NCBI RefSeq assembly: GCF_008370345.1
Contig: NZ_VTUU01000004.1
Span: 124,001 to 188,000 of the forward strand
Origin: Marinobacter salinexigens
GTDB taxonomy: Bacteria > Pseudomonadota > Gammaproteobacteria > Pseudomonadales > Oleiphilaceae
Direction: 5' to 3'
DNA length: 64,000 bases
Under the pieces are notes generated by a model that saw only the letters and a list, made by a program, of their open reading frames with translations, was not told the DNA's origin and made no database searches. The position numbers and the translations under genes were made by a program. Positions 1 to 10,419 of this stretch are shown here, in pieces. Every line of letters begins with the position of its first letter. The first letter of the stretch is position 1.

Positions 1-468
1 GTGATTATCCGCAAGGATCTGTTGGGTAAGGCGCGCAAAGAAACACCGACGATGATGAACTATCAGGTCATCGCAGATAACGATTCCATGTACAACACTC
101 CTGCAACCTATTCCTGGTACCTGGCCGGTCTGGTATTCCAGTGGCTGAAGGAGCAGGGCGGTGTTCAGGCGATGGCTGAGTTGAACTCGCGTAAGGCGAA
201 GAAGCTCTATGACTTCATCGATGGCAGTGACTTCTATGCCAATCCGATTGCCGCGCGTTTCCGTTCCTGGATGAACATTCCTTTTACCCTGGCGGATGAT
301 GGCCTGAACGGCGCGTTTCTCAAGGGTGCTGATGCCCGCGGTTTGCTGAACCTGAAAGGCCACCGCTCGGTTGGCGGGATGCGGGCGAGTATCTACAACG
401 CCATGCCAGAAGCCGGTGTGGATGCCTTGATCCAGTACATGGCTGAATTTGCGAAGGAGCGGGGCTGA
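1..468 (+). CDS. serC: Phosphoserine aminotransferase, C-terminal part
   Basis: This is the C-terminal 155 residues of a class V PLP-dependent aminotransferase that makes 3-phosphoserine for serine synthesis and also acts in pyridoxal phosphate synthesis. The 5' end lies outside the window. The segment YNTPATYSWYLAGLVFQWLK (residues about 31-50) is typical of SerC, and the closing region with GHRSVGGMRASIYNAMP contains the conserved arginine and the usual C-terminal signature. The stop is 2 bases before the pheA start, so the two are probably cotranscribed. The order serC-pheA-hisC-tyrA/aroA-cmk-rpsA is the known Pseudomonas/Marinobacter arrangement, which supports the call. Confidence 0.95.
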   Translation: MIIRKDLLGKARKETPTMMNYQVIADNDSMYNTPATYSWYLAGLVFQWLKEQGGVQAMAELNSRKAKKLYDFIDGSDFYANPIAARFRSWMNIPFTLADDGLNGAFLKGADARGLLNLKGHRSVGGMRASIYNAMPEAGVDALIQYMAEFAKERG

Positions 469-470
469 TC

Positions 471-1568
471 ATGAGTGACGAGCAGGCTCGCCTGGGTAAA
501 CTCCGGGTTGAAATTGACCGGATCGACCAGGAAATCATGGATCTGATCAGCGCCCGGGCACGCTGCGCCCAGGAAGTGGCCCATGTGAAGATGGACGCCA
601 ATCCCGGTGAGGATGTGTTCTTCTACCGTCCTGAGCGCGAAGCTCAGGTGCTGCGGCGGATCAAGGAGCAGAACCCCGGCCCGCTTTCCGGTGAGGAAAT
701 GGCCCGCTTGTTCCGGGAGATCATGTCTGCCTGCCTGGCGCTTGAGAAACCTATGCATATTGCATTTCTCGGGCCGGTCGGCACTTTCACGCAGGCCGCT
801 GCTCTGAAGCACTTCGGGCACTCGGTTGTCAGTGTGCCGCTGCCGGCCATTGATGCTGTTTTCCGTGAAGTTGAGTCCGGTTCGGCTCATTATGGCGTTG
901 TGCCGGTAGAGAACTCGACGGAAGGCATGATTAACCACACGCTGGATATGTTCATGTCATCCCAGTTGAAGATCTGTGGTGAGGTACAGCTCCGGATTCA
1001 TCATCATCTGCTGGTGTCTCCCAAGCATGAAGGCCAGGAAATTACCCGGATCTATTCCCATCAGCAGTCGTTTGCCCAGTGTCGCCAGTGGCTGGATACG
1101 CACCGCTATGGCATTGAGCGAGTGACGGTTTCCAGTAATGCTGAAGCGGCACGTCGCGCTGCTGAAGAACCCGGTACGGCAGCCATTGCCGGCGATATGG
1201 CTGCTGAGCTGTATGGTCTGGATGTCGTAGCCAACAGCATTGAGGATCGCCCGGATAACACAACACGGTTCCTGATCATCGGGCGCGAAGAAGTGACGCC
1301 AAGCGGTCACGACAAATCGTCGATCCTGGTTTCCATGCGTAACAAGCCCGGCGCGCTTTACCAGCTGCTGGAGCCGTTCCACCGCCACGGTGTGAGCCTG
1401 ACCCGCATTGAAACACGGCCATCTCCCAGTGGTACCTGGGCATATGTGTTCTACATCGACTTCGAAGGGCACATGGACGATGAGCAGGTGAAAAATCTGC
1501 TGGCGGAAGTTGATGATGAGGCGGTAGAGCTGAAGAGGCTGGGTTCCTATCCGATTGGCGTTCTTTGA
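471..1568 (+). CDS. pheA: Bifunctional chorismate mutase / prephenate dehydratase
   Basis: This 365-residue P-protein converts chorismate to prephenate and then to phenylpyruvate for phenylalanine synthesis. The N-terminal AroQ chorismate mutase helix bundle covers about residues 5-90. The prephenate dehydratase domain runs from about 95 to 275, opening with AFLGPVGTFTQAA and containing VPVENSTEGMI. An ACT regulatory domain fills about 285-365, with the IETRPS motif associated with phenylalanine feedback binding. The ATG follows a GGAG at about 455 and comes 2 bases after serC. I see no attenuator or leader peptide in front of it, as expected for an internal operon gene. Confidence 0.97.
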   Translation: MSDEQARLGKLRVEIDRIDQEIMDLISARARCAQEVAHVKMDANPGEDVFFYRPEREAQVLRRIKEQNPGPLSGEEMARLFREIMSACLALEKPMHIAFLGPVGTFTQAAALKHFGHSVVSVPLPAIDAVFREVESGSAHYGVVPVENSTEGMINHTLDMFMSSQLKICGEVQLRIHHHLLVSPKHEGQEITRIYSHQQSFAQCRQWLDTHRYGIERVTVSSNAEAARRAAEEPGTAAIAGDMAAELYGLDVVANSIEDRPDNTTRFLIIGREEVTPSGHDKSSILVSMRNKPGALYQLLEPFHRHGVSLTRIETRPSPSGTWAYVFYIDFEGHMDDEQVKNLLAEVDDEAVELKRLGSYPIGVL

Positions 1569-1591
1569 GTCCGGAAAATTAAGGAAGGACT

Positions 1592-2716
1592 ATGTCGATT
1601 GATTACCAGAGCCTGGCGGTCCGGGGAGTTCAGGCACTGTCTCCCTACCAGCCGGGTAAACCGATTGATGAGCTGGCGCGTGAGCTGGGGCTGAACCCGG
1701 CGGATATCGTAAAACTCGCCAGTAATGAAAATCCTTTGGGGCCTAGCGAGAAAGCCCTGGCAGCCGCCAGAGAGGCGCTGTCCGAGCTTTGCCTGTACCC
1801 TGACGGGAACGGCTTCGATCTCAAGCAGGCGCTGGCGAAGCGTTTTGGCGTGGATATGAGCCAGATTACGCTGGGTAACGGTTCTAATGACCTGCTTGAA
1901 GTTGTCGCCCGCTGTTTTGTCAGCAGCGATTCTGAGGTGATATTTTCCCAGTACGCGTTTGCGGTCTATCCAATCGTTACCCAGGCTATTGGTGCCAAGG
2001 GTATCTCGGTACCGGCGAAAGACTGGGGACACGATCTGGATGCCATGGCTGAGGCCGTTACCGATCGAACTCGCCTGATCTTCGTTGCCAACCCGAATAA
2101 TCCCACCGGCACGGTACACGGACAGGAAGCCATTCAGTCCTTCCTTGATCGCATTCCGGCAAGTGTCATCGTGGTTCTCGACGAAGCCTACTGCGAATTC
2201 TTTGAGGGCGAGGATGCTCCGGACGGCCTCAAGCTGCTTTCCCGCTATCCCAACCTGATCGTTTGCCGCACCTTCTCCAAGGCATGGGGATTGGCTGCAC
2301 TCAGGGTAGGGTACAGTTTCAGCTCTCCGGAAATTGCCGACATCCTTAATCGTGTAAGACAGCCGTTCAATGTGGATTCCATTGCATTGGCCGCGGCAAC
2401 TGCGGTGCTGGATGATGAGGATTACCTGCAGCGCTCCCGCGAGGTGAATGCTAAAGGGCTGCGCCAGCTTGAGCAGGCGTTTGAAAGGATGGGACTTCCA
2501 TTCATTCCATCGGTTGGCAATTTCATTGCGGTGGATGTCGGTGATCAGGCCATGGAGGTCTACCAGTCGTTGCTCAAGCAGGGCGTTATTGTCCGGCCAG
2601 TCGCAGGCTACGGTATGCCGAAGCATCTGAGGGTTTCTGTTGGTCTGCCGGAAGAGAACGAAAAGTTTATCCAGGCATTGGAACATGCGCTCGACGCTGT
2701 GAACCGGGGTGAATGA
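1592..2716 (+). CDS. hisC: Histidinol-phosphate aminotransferase
   Basis: This 374-residue fold-type I PLP enzyme interconverts imidazole acetol phosphate and histidinol phosphate, and such HisC proteins often also act on aromatic amino acids. Visible signatures are the N-terminal LASNENPLGPS, the segment FVANPNNPTGT, and the PLP-lysine motif FSKAWGLAALRVGYS. The ATG is preceded by AAGGAAGGA with good spacing. Placement between pheA and tyrA-aroA rather than in the his operon suggests a role in the last transamination of phenylalanine and tyrosine synthesis. That role is inference from context; histidine synthesis is equally possible. Confidence 0.95.
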   Translation: MSIDYQSLAVRGVQALSPYQPGKPIDELARELGLNPADIVKLASNENPLGPSEKALAAAREALSELCLYPDGNGFDLKQALAKRFGVDMSQITLGNGSNDLLEVVARCFVSSDSEVIFSQYAFAVYPIVTQAIGAKGISVPAKDWGHDLDAMAEAVTDRTRLIFVANPNNPTGTVHGQEAIQSFLDRIPASVIVVLDEAYCEFFEGEDAPDGLKLLSRYPNLIVCRTFSKAWGLAALRVGYSFSSPEIADILNRVRQPFNVDSIALAAATAVLDDEDYLQRSREVNAKGLRQLEQAFERMGLPFIPSVGNFIAVDVGDQAMEVYQSLLKQGVIVRPVAGYGMPKHLRVSVGLPEENEKFIQALEHALDAVNRGE

Positions 2717-4943
2717 CGTGCCTGAAACACCTTTGTTTCAGAGGGTTGCAGTTATCGGGCTTGGCCTTATCGGCGGATCGCTGGCTTCGGCAATTCGTCG
2801 TCAGGGGCTGGCCGGGACTGTGGTAGGAACGGATACGCGTCACGACGAACTGGCTCTGGGCGTGGAACTGGGTGTTGTCGATGAGGTTGCTGATACAGTT
2901 CGGGACGCGGTAGCAGGAAGCGATCTGGTTATCCTCGCTGTGCCGGTACGTGCTACGCGGTCAGTTCTCGAAGAGATCAAACCTTGGTTGTCCGGAAATA
3001 CTCTGCTGACAGACGTTGGCAGCACCAAATCCAGCTTTGTTGCTGATGTTGAGGCGGTTTTCGGGAAGTGGCCCGCCAATGTCATCCCCGGCCACCCCAT
3101 TGCAGGGTCCGAGAAGAGCGGTATCCGCGCGGCCAACCCGGACCTGTTCGCTAACCACAAAGTGATTCTTACCCCCTCCGGGCATTCTGATCAGGACGGT
3201 CTGAGCCGCCTTCGGCAACTCTGGGAAGGTTGTGGAGCGACAGTGCTGACCATGTCAGTTGCCTATCACGATGAAGTATTGGCCGCGACCAGCCATCTGC
3301 CTCATCTGATTGCGTTTTCACTGGTGGATACCCTCGCCGGTGAAGACGAGAATATGGATATCTTCCGGTATGCTGCTGGCGGTTTTCGGGATTTCACCCG
3401 GATTGCTGCCAGTGATCCGGTGATGTGGCACGATATATTCCTGTCGAATCGCGATGCTGTGTTGCGGGTTATTGATCACTTTACTCACGATCTGGACCAG
3501 CTGCGAACAGCGATAGCGAATCAGGATGGCGCTACGCTCATGCGGGTATTCAGTCGCGCCAAAGCGGCGCGTGAACATTTTTCGAAGATGCTTTCAGGAC
3601 AGGCTTACGTGACAAACAACGCTGAAAAACAGGTAACGTTCCGCCTCCAGCCCGGTGGTGCTATCTCTGGAGATATCCGGGTTCCCGGTGATAAATCCAT
3701 GTCTCACCGTTCAATTATGCTTGGGGCGCTGGCCGACGGCATTACTGAAGTGCAGGGGTTTCTGGAGGGCGAAGACAGCCTCGCGACACTCCAGGCATTC
3801 CGGGATATGGGAGTAACCATTGAAGGCCCGGAAAATGGCTTCGTTCGCATTCATGGTGTCGGTATCAACGGCCTCCAGGCGCCCCGTGGCCCGCTTTATC
3901 TCGGTAATTCCGGTACGGCCATGCGTCTGTTTGCTGGCCTGTTGGCGGCGCAGTCCTTCGATTCCGAGCTGACGGGTGATGCCAGTCTCTCCAAGCGTCC
4001 AATGGGCCGGGTTGCTGATCCATTGCGTGCAATGGGTGCCCGGATCGACACCGCAGAGGGCGGTCGTCCTCCCCTGAAGATTCACGGCGGCCAGCAGCTC
4101 ACAGGCATTCACTATGAAATGCCCGTAGCCAGTGCTCAGGTGAAATCCTGCCTGTTGCTGGCAGGACTGTATGCAGGAGGTAGCACGTCGGTTACTGAGC
4201 CCGCGCCTACCCGTGATCACACAGAGCGCATGCTGGCTGGTTTTGGTTACCACGTGCATCGGGATGCGGCGACCTCAAGCGTTGTGGGTGGCGGCTCGTT
4301 GACGGCGACCAATATTGATGTGCCGGCGGATATTTCTTCCGCTGCGTTTTTCCTGGTCGCAGCGAGTATCGCTCCTGGTTCTGATCTGACTCTGCGTCAT
4401 GTGGGTATGAACCCGACGCGGGTCGGTGTTATCAATATTCTTCGACTGATGGGCGCAAACATTGAAGTGCTCAATGAGCGGGAAATTGGTGGCGAGCCGG
4501 TAGCTGACCTCCGGGTCCGGTCGGCAGAACTGAAGGGCATCGACATTCCGGAAGATCAGGTTCCGCTGGCTATTGATGAGTTCCCTGTACTGTTTATTGC
4601 TGCAACCTGTGCAGAGGGGCGTACTGTTCTCAGAGGTGCTGAAGAGCTGAGGGTCAAGGAAAGTGATCGCATTCAGGTCATGGCGGATGGCCTCGCGGCA
4701 GTGGGCGTAGAAACCACTGTCACGCCAGATGGCATTATTATCGACGGCGGCCAGACGATAGGCGGAGGCAAGGTCGACAGCCACGGTGACCACCGGATTG
4801 CCATGTCATTTGCGGTTGCTTCGCTTCGGGCGGAAGGCGAGATTGAGGTGACCGATTGCGCGAACGTGGCTACGTCATTCCCGGGATTCGTCGAGCTGGC
4901 CCGTCAGACCGGGATCAATATTTCCTCCGAAGGAGCTGAATGA
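2709..4943 (+). CDS. tyrA-aroA: Fused prephenate dehydrogenase / EPSP synthase
   Basis: This 744-residue bifunctional protein joins two aromatic pathway enzymes. The N-terminal TyrA domain (about 10-295) starts with the NAD-binding loop [13 protein letters not shown] and contains the [10 protein letters not shown] motif of prephenate or arogenate dehydrogenases. The C-terminal AroA domain (about 305-744) has [20 protein letters not shown] and [16 protein letters not shown], the phosphoenolpyruvate and shikimate-3-phosphate binding signatures of EPSP synthase. The GTG at 2709 overlaps the hisC stop by 8 bases; a second GTG at 2718 is an alternative start. The fusion is known in Pseudomonas and relatives, so it is not an artefact. 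Confidence 0.95.
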   Translation: MNDVPETPLFQRVAVIGLGLIGGSLASAIRRQGLAGTVVGTDTRHDELALGVELGVVDEVADTVRDAVAGSDLVILAVPVRATRSVLEEIKPWLSGNTLLTDVGSTKSSFVADVEAVFGKWPANVIPGHPIAGSEKSGIRAANPDLFANHKVILTPSGHSDQDGLSRLRQLWEGCGATVLTMSVAYHDEVLAATSHLPHLIAFSLVDTLAGEDENMDIFRYAAGGFRDFTRIAASDPVMWHDIFLSNRDAVLRVIDHFTHDLDQLRTAIANQDGATLMRVFSRAKAAREHFSKMLSGQAYVTNNAEKQVTFRLQPGGAISGDIRVPGDKSMSHRSIMLGALADGITEVQGFLEGEDSLATLQAFRDMGVTIEGPENGFVRIHGVGINGLQAPRGPLYLGNSGTAMRLFAGLLAAQSFDSELTGDASLSKRPMGRVADPLRAMGARIDTAEGGRPPLKIHGGQQLTGIHYEMPVASAQVKSCLLLAGLYAGGSTSVTEPAPTRDHTERMLAGFGYHVHRDAATSSVVGGGSLTATNIDVPADISSAAFFLVAASIAPGSDLTLRHVGMNPTRVGVINILRLMGANIEVLNEREIGGEPVADLRVRSAELKGIDIPEDQVPLAIDEFPVLFIAATCAEGRTVLRGAEELRVKESDRIQVMADGLAAVGVETTVTPDGIIIDGGQTIGGGKVDSHGDHRIAMSFAVASLRAEGEIEVTDCANVATSFPGFVELARQTGINISSEGAE

Positions 4944-5623
4944 TGTCTCAGGTGCAGGCGCCCGTTGTTACGGTAGACGGCCCTGGTGGATCCGGAAAGG
5001 GAACGGTTACACAGATGCTGGCCCGGGAATTGGGCTGGCACCTGCTGGACAGTGGTGCCCTGTATCGGCTGACGGCTCTTGCGGCTATTCGGCAGGGTGT
5101 TGCGCTGGACGATGAGTCTGCTCTGGTTGATGTAGCGGCTACGCTTGATGTGTCCTTTGAGCCGACGCCTCCGGGTGAGCCCGCCAAGGTGATCCTGGCT
5201 GGTGAGGATGTGACCTCGGAAATTCGTACGGAAATCTGCGGGGATAATGCCTCCCGGGTTGCGGTAATGCAGCCGGTTCGGGATGCGCTGTTGCAGCGCC
5301 AGCGGGATTTTCGCCAGGCGCCGGGCTTGGTGGCGGATGGCCGCGATATGGGAACGGTGGTTTTTCCTGATGCTCCGGTCAAGATTTTTCTGACCGCAAG
5401 CGCCGAAGAGCGAGCCCGCAGGCGATACAATCAGTTGAAGGAAGCCGGGGTGGATGTTAACATGTCCGCCCTCTTGGAAGAGATACGGGTGCGTGACGAG
5501 CGGGATATGAACCGTTCTGCGGCCCCTCTCAAGCCTGCGGATGATGCGCAAGTCATTGATTCTACAGGTTTGAGTATAAAGGAGGTGTTGGACAGGTGCA
5601 TGGCTGCGGTTAGCCAGGCCTGA
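4943..5623 (+). CDS. cmk: Cytidylate kinase
   Basis: This protein of about 226 residues phosphorylates CMP and dCMP. The P-loop is [14 protein letters not shown] near the N-terminus, and [15 protein letters not shown] and [15 protein letters not shown] are the nucleotide-binding and conserved segments of the family. Two adjacent ATG codons occur at 4940 and 4943. The second lies 7 bases after AGGAG and is preferred. The gene overlaps the aroA stop codon (ATGATG around TGA), so translation is probably coupled. Position directly before rpsA is widely conserved in gammaproteobacteria. Confidence 0.96.
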   Translation: MSQVQAPVVTVDGPGGSGKGTVTQMLARELGWHLLDSGALYRLTALAAIRQGVALDDESALVDVAATLDVSFEPTPPGEPAKVILAGEDVTSEIRTEICGDNASRVAVMQPVRDALLQRQRDFRQAPGLVADGRDMGTVVFPDAPVKIFLTASAEERARRRYNQLKEAGVDVNMSALLEEIRVRDERDMNRSAAPLKPADDAQVIDSTGLSIKEVLDRCMAAVSQA

Positions 5624-5753
5624 CTACACCTTTTTGTCGTTGGAATGCCGGAATCAGCGAAATCTGCCAGCCACAGGTTGCTTCCGGAAATCGCTAACAG
5701 ACCGTGTTGCTGGTAGCACGGAGTAAACTTGCGTAGATCATATAGGGCACATA

Positions 5754-7445
5754 ATGAGCGAGAGCTTTGCGGATCTTTTTGAAGAAAGTCTGAAAGAAAT
5801 TGACATGCAACCAGGTTCCATCGTCCAGGGAACCGTAGTTGACGTCGACAACGACTGGGTCACAGTTAACGCCGGACTGAAGTCCGAAGGTGTTATCCCC
5901 GCCTCCCAGTTCCTTAACGAAAAAGGCGAGTTGGAAATTGCTGTCGGCGATGTTGTCGATGTAGCTCTCGACGCTGTTGAAGACGGCTTCGGTGAAACCC
6001 GTCTGTCCCGCGAGAAGGCCAAGCGTGCAGAAGCCTGGAAGGTGCTCGAGAAGTCCTTCGAAGCTGAAGAAGTGGTCAAGGGTGTTATTAACGGCAAGGT
6101 CAAGGGCGGTTTCACTGTCGACCTGGCTGGCATCCGTGCGTTCCTGCCTGGTTCACTCGTAGACGTTCGTCCGGTTCGCGACACTGCGCACCTGGAGAAC
6201 AAAGAACTCGAATTCAAAGTTATCAAGCTCGACCAGAAGCGTAACAACGTGGTTGTTTCCCGCCGCGCCGTTCTGGAAGCTGAAAACAGTGCTGAGCGTG
6301 AAGCTCTGCTTGAAACCCTGACCGAAGGTCTGGAAATCAAGGGTATCGTCAAGAACCTGACCGACTACGGTGCATTCGTGGATCTGGGCGGTGTTGACGG
6401 CCTGCTGCACATCACTGATATGGCCTGGAAGCGCATCAAGCATCCGAGCGAGATCGTAAACGTTGGTGACGAAATCAACGTTAAGGTCCTGAAGTTCGAT
6501 CGCGAGCGTAACCGTGTATCTCTGGGTCTGAAGCAGCTGGGTGAAGATCCTTGGGTAGATATCAAAGGTCGTTATCCTGAAGGTGGTCGCGTCAAGGCGC
6601 GTGTTACCAACCTGACAGACTATGGCTGCTTCGCTGAGCTGGAAGAAGGTGTTGAAGGTCTGGTTCACGTATCCGAAATGGATTGGACCAACAAGAACAT
6701 CCATCCGTCCAAGGTTGTTCAGGTAGGCGACGAAGTTGAAGTTATGATCCTGGATATCGACGAAGAGCGTCGTCGTATTTCCCTGGGTATCAAGCAGTGT
6801 GTTGCTAACCCGTGGGAAGATTTCTCCGGCAACTTCAACAAAGGCGACCGTATCTCCGGTAAGATCAAGTCCATCACTGACTTCGGTATCTTCATCGGTC
6901 TGGACGGCGGCATCGACGGCCTGGTTCACCTGTCCGACATCAGCTGGAACGAGACTGGCGAAGAAGCGGTTCGCGAATACAAGAAGGGTGACGAAGTTGA
7001 AACCGTTATCCTGTCTGTTGATCCAGAGCGTGAGCGCATCTCCCTGGGCATCAAGCAGCTGGAAAGCGATCCGTTTGCCGAGTTCGTTCAGCTGAACGAC
7101 AAGGGCTCTATCGTTAAGGGCACTGTTTCTGCAGTTGACGCCAAGGCGGCAACTATCGCTCTGAACGACGAAGTTGAAGCTGTTCTGAAGGCTTCCGAAA
7201 TCAGCCGTGACCGCGTTGAAGACGCTCGTAACGCGCTGAAGGAAGGCGAAGAAGTAGAAGCGAAGATCATCAGCATCGACCGCAAGAACCGCATCATCAA
7301 CCTGTCTGTGAAGTCCAAAGACGTTGAGGACGACAAGCAGGCGCTGGAAAATGTGCGCAGCAAGGCGGCAGAGACTTCTGGTGCGACCACCATCGGTGAT
7401 CTCATCAAGGAGCAGATGCAGCAGCAAAACGCCAACAAGGAATAA
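5754..7445 (+). CDS. rpsA: 30S ribosomal protein S1
   Basis: This 563-residue protein has six S1 (OB-fold) repeats, close to the usual length of the family. S1 binds mRNA upstream of the start codon and helps unfold it on the 30S subunit. Repeat cores such as [39 protein letters not shown] and [20 protein letters not shown] are evident. Codon choice shifts to a narrow, highly expressed set compared with cmk upstream. The 130-base gap before it probably carries its own promoter and the mRNA leader used for autoregulation in other bacteria, but I could not identify that structure. A strong terminator follows at about 7463. Confidence 0.98.
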   Translation: MSESFADLFEESLKEIDMQPGSIVQGTVVDVDNDWVTVNAGLKSEGVIPASQFLNEKGELEIAVGDVVDVALDAVEDGFGETRLSREKAKRAEAWKVLEKSFEAEEVVKGVINGKVKGGFTVDLAGIRAFLPGSLVDVRPVRDTAHLENKELEFKVIKLDQKRNNVVVSRRAVLEAENSAEREALLETLTEGLEIKGIVKNLTDYGAFVDLGGVDGLLHITDMAWKRIKHPSEIVNVGDEINVKVLKFDRERNRVSLGLKQLGEDPWVDIKGRYPEGGRVKARVTNLTDYGCFAELEEGVEGLVHVSEMDWTNKNIHPSKVVQVGDEVEVMILDIDEERRRISLGIKQCVANPWEDFSGNFNKGDRISGKIKSITDFGIFIGLDGGIDGLVHLSDISWNETGEEAVREYKKGDEVETVILSVDPERERISLGIKQLESDPFAEFVQLNDKGSIVKGTVSAVDAKAATIALNDEVEAVLKASEISRDRVEDARNALKEGEEVEAKIISIDRKNRIINLSVKSKDVEDDKQALENVRSKAAETSGATTIGDLIKEQMQQQNANKE

Positions 7446-7462
7446 TTTTCCGGTTGGTAAGA

Positions 7463-7493
7463 AAAAGCGGGCTCTAAGAGCCCGTTTTTTTTG
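7463..7493 (+). terminator. Rho-independent terminator after rpsA
   Basis: A GC-rich hairpin (CGGGCTC at 7468-7474 pairing with GAGCCCG at 7478-7484) is followed directly by eight T residues and then a second T-rich run. It lies 18 bases after the rpsA stop codon and separates rpsA from ihfB. Confidence 0.9.
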
Positions 7494-7575
7494 TGTTTTT
7501 TTTGTGTTTGGCTAAACTAGTGGTCATGGGTGTCCGGCATTCGACGGCTGATAATAACGAAGAGGGAAGCGCCTC

Positions 7576-7872
7576 ATGACGAAATCTGAGCTGGTTGAGT
7601 TAATTGCTTCTAAGCAGACGCAGTTGTCTGTTAAAGATGTGGAGCTGGCAGTAAAAACCATCATCGAGCATATGTCCCAGTCGCTTGCTGATGGGCAGAG
7701 AATTGAAATTCGGGGTTTCGGGAGCTTTTCCCTTCATCATAGGGCAGCCCGAACCGGTCGAAATCCAAAGACTGGGGATGCAGTACAGCTGCCGGCAAAG
7801 TTCGTTCCTCACTTCAAACCGGGGAAGGAGCTGCGGGAGCAGGTGAACGACAGTCTGAAAAAGGGCTTTTAA
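7576..7872 (+). CDS. ihfB: Integration host factor subunit beta
   Basis: This 98-residue DNA-bending protein of the HU/IHF family forms a heterodimer with IhfA and acts in recombination, replication and sigma-54 dependent transcription. The beta-arm signature [19 protein letters not shown] and the C-terminal [16 protein letters not shown] identify the beta subunit. It starts at ATG after GAGGGAAG. The position right after rpsA matches E. coli and Pseudomonas. The rpsA terminator upstream suggests ihfB also has its own promoter in the 80-base gap. Confidence 0.97.
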   Translation: MTKSELVELIASKQTQLSVKDVELAVKTIIEHMSQSLADGQRIEIRGFGSFSLHHRAARTGRNPKTGDAVQLPAKFVPHFKPGKELREQVNDSLKKGF

Positions 7873-7893
7873 AAAGCTCGAGCTGGAAACGCG

Positions 7894-7899
7894 TATAAT
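7894..7899 (+). promoter_or_regulatory. Candidate -10 element before lapA
   Basis: A perfect TATAAT lies 22 bases after the ihfB stop. No convincing -35 hexamer sits 16-18 bases upstream. If used, transcription would begin near 7906, which favours the downstream lapA start at 7938 over the ATG at 7911. Confidence 0.4.
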
Positions 7900-7937
7900 G
7901 CGGGTTTTTAATGGACTCGCCCAGGAGTGCTATTGCT

Positions 7938-8240
7938 ATGGCAGGATTGCAGAAGGTCGTCATTATTCTGTTGGTACTGGTTTTAATCCTGCTGGCGCTC
8001 GTGTTTTCGCTGAACAACCAGATGGCAGTTTCGCTTAACTTCCTTTTGTTTGAAACTCAGCCTCACGGTGTCGCTGTCTGGATTATCATGTCTTTCGTTA
8101 TTGGTTCTCTGTTTGGAGTGCTAATGACAATGCTGGCGACCGTTCGTGGTTCGGTCTCCCGCCGCGCCCTTCAGAAGCGACTTGATCGTGCTGAACAGGC
8201 ATTGGAGAAATCCAGGGCCCAGAACGACCGGACTCTTTGA
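7938..8240 (+). CDS. lapA: LapA-domain inner membrane protein
   Basis: This protein of about 100 residues has two membrane helices (about residues 3-25 and 42-66) followed by a charged, probably cytoplasmic helix. It matches the LapA domain family (DUF1049) whose E. coli member works with LapB in controlling lipopolysaccharide synthesis. The start at 7938 (MAGLQK) is chosen because AGGAG lies upstream and because the in-frame ATG at 7911 is almost at the expected transcription start. The stop TGA overlaps the lapB ATG, a conserved pairing. Confidence 0.9.
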   Translation: MAGLQKVVIILLVLVLILLALVFSLNNQMAVSLNFLLFETQPHGVAVWIIMSFVIGSLFGVLMTMLATVRGSVSRRALQKRLDRAEQALEKSRAQNDRTL

Positions 8241-9409
8241 TGGATATAGTGCTTCAATGGCTGCTGCTCACGGTGGCTGTGGCGGCTGGCTGGCTGGTTG
8301 GTCGGCTCGGTAATAATGGAAGCAAGGCTAATAAGGCGATCGCGGACGAAGACTCGGTGCGTGACCGCCTTCAGTTTCTGTTTACCAACTATTCTGATGA
8401 GGCGGTAGAGAACTTTGTTCAGTCCCTGGCTGTTAACAAGGATACTGTCAGTCTTCACCTTTCTATCGGTAGTCATTTTCGTCTGAAGGGCGAAAGCGAC
8501 CGGGCTATCCTGATCCACCAGAACCTTCTCGCCCGCCCGGAGCTTCCTACTCGATTTACGCCTCAGGTAACGTTAGAGCTGGCCAAGGACTACCTCAAGG
8601 CCGGGTTGCTGGACAGGGCAGAGGCTTTGCTTCATCAGCTAATGGGTGACCGGGACTATGGTCGGAAATCGGCTCAGCAGCTAATCGAGCTATACCAGCA
8701 GGAGCGGGAGTGGCGTAAAGCGGGCGACGTTGCCAGAACCCTGACCCGGGGGGATGCGGACCCCGACATGCAGAAAATACTGGCTTATATCACCTGTGAG
8801 CTCGCCGACGAGGCTCTGAAGCAGGACGATCGCTGGACTGCGCAGAAACTTACCAGGGAAGCTCTGGAGTATGATCGCTCATGTGTTCGGGCGACCTTTA
8901 TTATGATGAAGCTGTTGATGCGGCAGGGTAATTTTCGCGAAGCCGCGAACCAGAGCCTGAAAGTCTTCGACCAGAACCCTGAATTCGGCTCCGAGGCCGT
9001 CGACCGGCTCATGAAGTTGGAGCATGAGCATGGCGATGTAGGGCGTCTGGTCAAGAAACTCCGCAAGCTCTATGAAAGCTATCCCAGCACGAGTCTATTG
9101 CTCGCACTGGTCGAATCGGTTGAGCGCTCCCATGGCCGTCAGGCCGCTATTGATTTGCTGAGGCTGGAGCTTGAAACCCGACCAAGTGTCAGAGGGCTGC
9201 TCCGTCTGGTCGAGATTGCAGGATACGAGAAAGGTATGACCACCGACGAGGGGCGCCTGGTCAGCCGGATTGGTCACCTCATTCTGGCCAATCGCCCGGT
9301 GTATCGTTGTGTCAGCTGTGGCTTCTCTGGTCAGCAGTTACACTGGTTATGCCCGAGCTGTAAACAATGGGAAACCATTCGCCCGATTCAGGGCGTTGAA
9401 GCCGAATAA
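8240..9409 (+). CDS. lapB: Lipopolysaccharide assembly protein B (TPR adaptor)
   Basis: This protein of 389 residues has an N-terminal membrane anchor (about residues 2-20), a run of TPR-like helical repeats, and a C-terminal rubredoxin-type zinc site (YRCVSCGF and WLCPSCKQW). This is the known layout of LapB (YciM), which presents LpxC to the FtsH protease and so limits lipopolysaccharide synthesis. The ATG at 8240 shares bases with the lapA stop; a TTG three bases earlier is a less likely start. Length matches the E. coli protein. Confidence 0.95.
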   Translation: MDIVLQWLLLTVAVAAGWLVGRLGNNGSKANKAIADEDSVRDRLQFLFTNYSDEAVENFVQSLAVNKDTVSLHLSIGSHFRLKGESDRAILIHQNLLARPELPTRFTPQVTLELAKDYLKAGLLDRAEALLHQLMGDRDYGRKSAQQLIELYQQEREWRKAGDVARTLTRGDADPDMQKILAYITCELADEALKQDDRWTAQKLTREALEYDRSCVRATFIMMKLLMRQGNFREAANQSLKVFDQNPEFGSEAVDRLMKLEHEHGDVGRLVKKLRKLYESYPSTSLLLALVESVERSHGRQAAIDLLRLELETRPSVRGLLRLVEIAGYEKGMTTDEGRLVSRIGHLILANRPVYRCVSCGFSGQQLHWLCPSCKQWETIRPIQGVEAE

Positions 9410-9438
9410 ATTCACCGACTGAGTGCAGGATACCCGCC

Positions 9439-10149
9439 GTGCAAACCCTGAATGACCCGAAAATTATCGTTGCCCTGGATTTCCCATCTGAAGACCCGGC
9501 CCTGGCGCTCGTTGATCAACTCGATCCGGCAAAGTGCCGCCTGAAGGTCGGCAAGGAGCTGTTTACCCGCTCCGGCCCGCAGCTGGTAAAGGGGCTGCAG
9601 AACCGCGGGTTTGATGTTTTCCTGGACCTGAAATTCCATGACATTCCTAACACCACCTCTGCGGCCGTGGCTGCTGCTGCAGACCTGGGGGTCTGGATGG
9701 TCAATGTGCATGCCTCCGGTGGCGAAAAAATGATGGTGGCCTGCCGTGAGCGCCTGGAATCCTTCGGCGCCGACAAGCCGCTTCTCATTGCGGTTACCGT
9801 GCTTACCAGCATGGGTGCGTCGGATCTGGTGGGGGTTGGTATCACCGACTCTCCGGAAGCGCAGGTGTCCCGTTTGGCCGCCCTGACCAAAAACTGTGGA
9901 CTGGATGGTGTCGTCTGTTCCGCACAGGAAGCGCCCAAGCTCAAAGCCGAGCAGGGTGCAGGCTTCCAGCTGGTCACCCCGGGGATCAGGCCTCTGTCTG
10001 CCGACAAGGGCGACCAGCAGCGGATCATGACCCCAACAGATGCCCTCAAAGCTGGCTCCGACTACCTCGTTATCGGTCGTCCGATAACCCAGGCCGCCGA
10101 TCCCCTTGCTGCCCTTGACGCGATTCACTCCGAAATCTCAGGTCTCTAA
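9439..10149 (+). CDS. pyrF: Orotidine 5'-phosphate decarboxylase
   Basis: This 236-residue TIM-barrel enzyme makes UMP from OMP. The catalytic motif [10 protein letters not shown], the substrate-binding KVGKELF near the N-terminus, and TPGIRP with VIGRPIT near the C-terminus identify the family. The start is GTG. It ends the long co-directional block and is followed 51 bases later by a large hairpin element, which may serve as its transcript end. A second pyrimidine gene, pyrD, occurs 8.5 kb downstream but is not part of the same unit. Confidence 0.96.
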   Translation: MQTLNDPKIIVALDFPSEDPALALVDQLDPAKCRLKVGKELFTRSGPQLVKGLQNRGFDVFLDLKFHDIPNTTSAAVAAAADLGVWMVNVHASGGEKMMVACRERLESFGADKPLLIAVTVLTSMGASDLVGVGITDSPEAQVSRLAALTKNCGLDGVVCSAQEAPKLKAEQGAGFQLVTPGIRPLSADKGDQQRIMTPTDALKAGSDYLVIGRPITQAADPLAALDAIHSEISGL

Positions 10150-10200
10150 CGTATAGTCCTGGATTGGTCTGGCCTTCTCCAAGCCTGTTGGTTATGGGGG

Positions 10201-10310
10201 CGGAGATGCCGGGCCTTCCTCCCGAAAACCGCTACGAGCACGTCCATGTGCGCTTGTTTCCGGCCATCCTTGGCCTCCAACATTTTCGGGAGGAAGGCCC
10301 GGCATCTCCG
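10201..10310 (+). repeat. Large hairpin repeat, copy A
   Basis: A perfect 28 bp inverted repeat (10201-10228 and 10283-10310) encloses a 54-base loop. The loop holds a conserved core (CGCTACGAGCACGTCCATGT, continuing CGCTTG) with a small helix GCACG/TGTGC around TCCA, and a second helix GGCCA/TGGCC around TCCT. The same core appears in copies B, C and D with unrelated outer stems. It lies just after pyrF in the same orientation. I do not recognise a named family. Confidence 0.9.
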
Positions 10311-10419
10311 GTCCGAACCTTTCGGTTACCTCCAGTGCCTCTTCCAGTTGGTTCGGCTTTCAGCTGTTAGCGCCAAATATTTTTGTTGTATTTCTTTGCG
10401 GATAGCACGGGATGCGAAA
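10311..10419. other. Spacer between facing hairpin repeats
   Basis: This 109-base spacer separates copies A and B. It has a T/A-rich middle (10377-10393) and no credible gene. Short reading frames here are by-products of the repeats. Confidence 0.5.

Noticed and set aside
393-938. Long antisense frames opposite pheA, hisC, rpsA, htpG and katG
   Set aside because: They mirror strong codon bias of the sense genes, have no ribosome sites and show no recognisable domains.
10201-10310. Integron attC sites or REP/BIME elements as explanation of the hairpins
   Set aside because: attC sites have conserved terminal core sites and imperfect arms, and REP units are shorter with a conserved stem. Here the stem varies and the loop is conserved.
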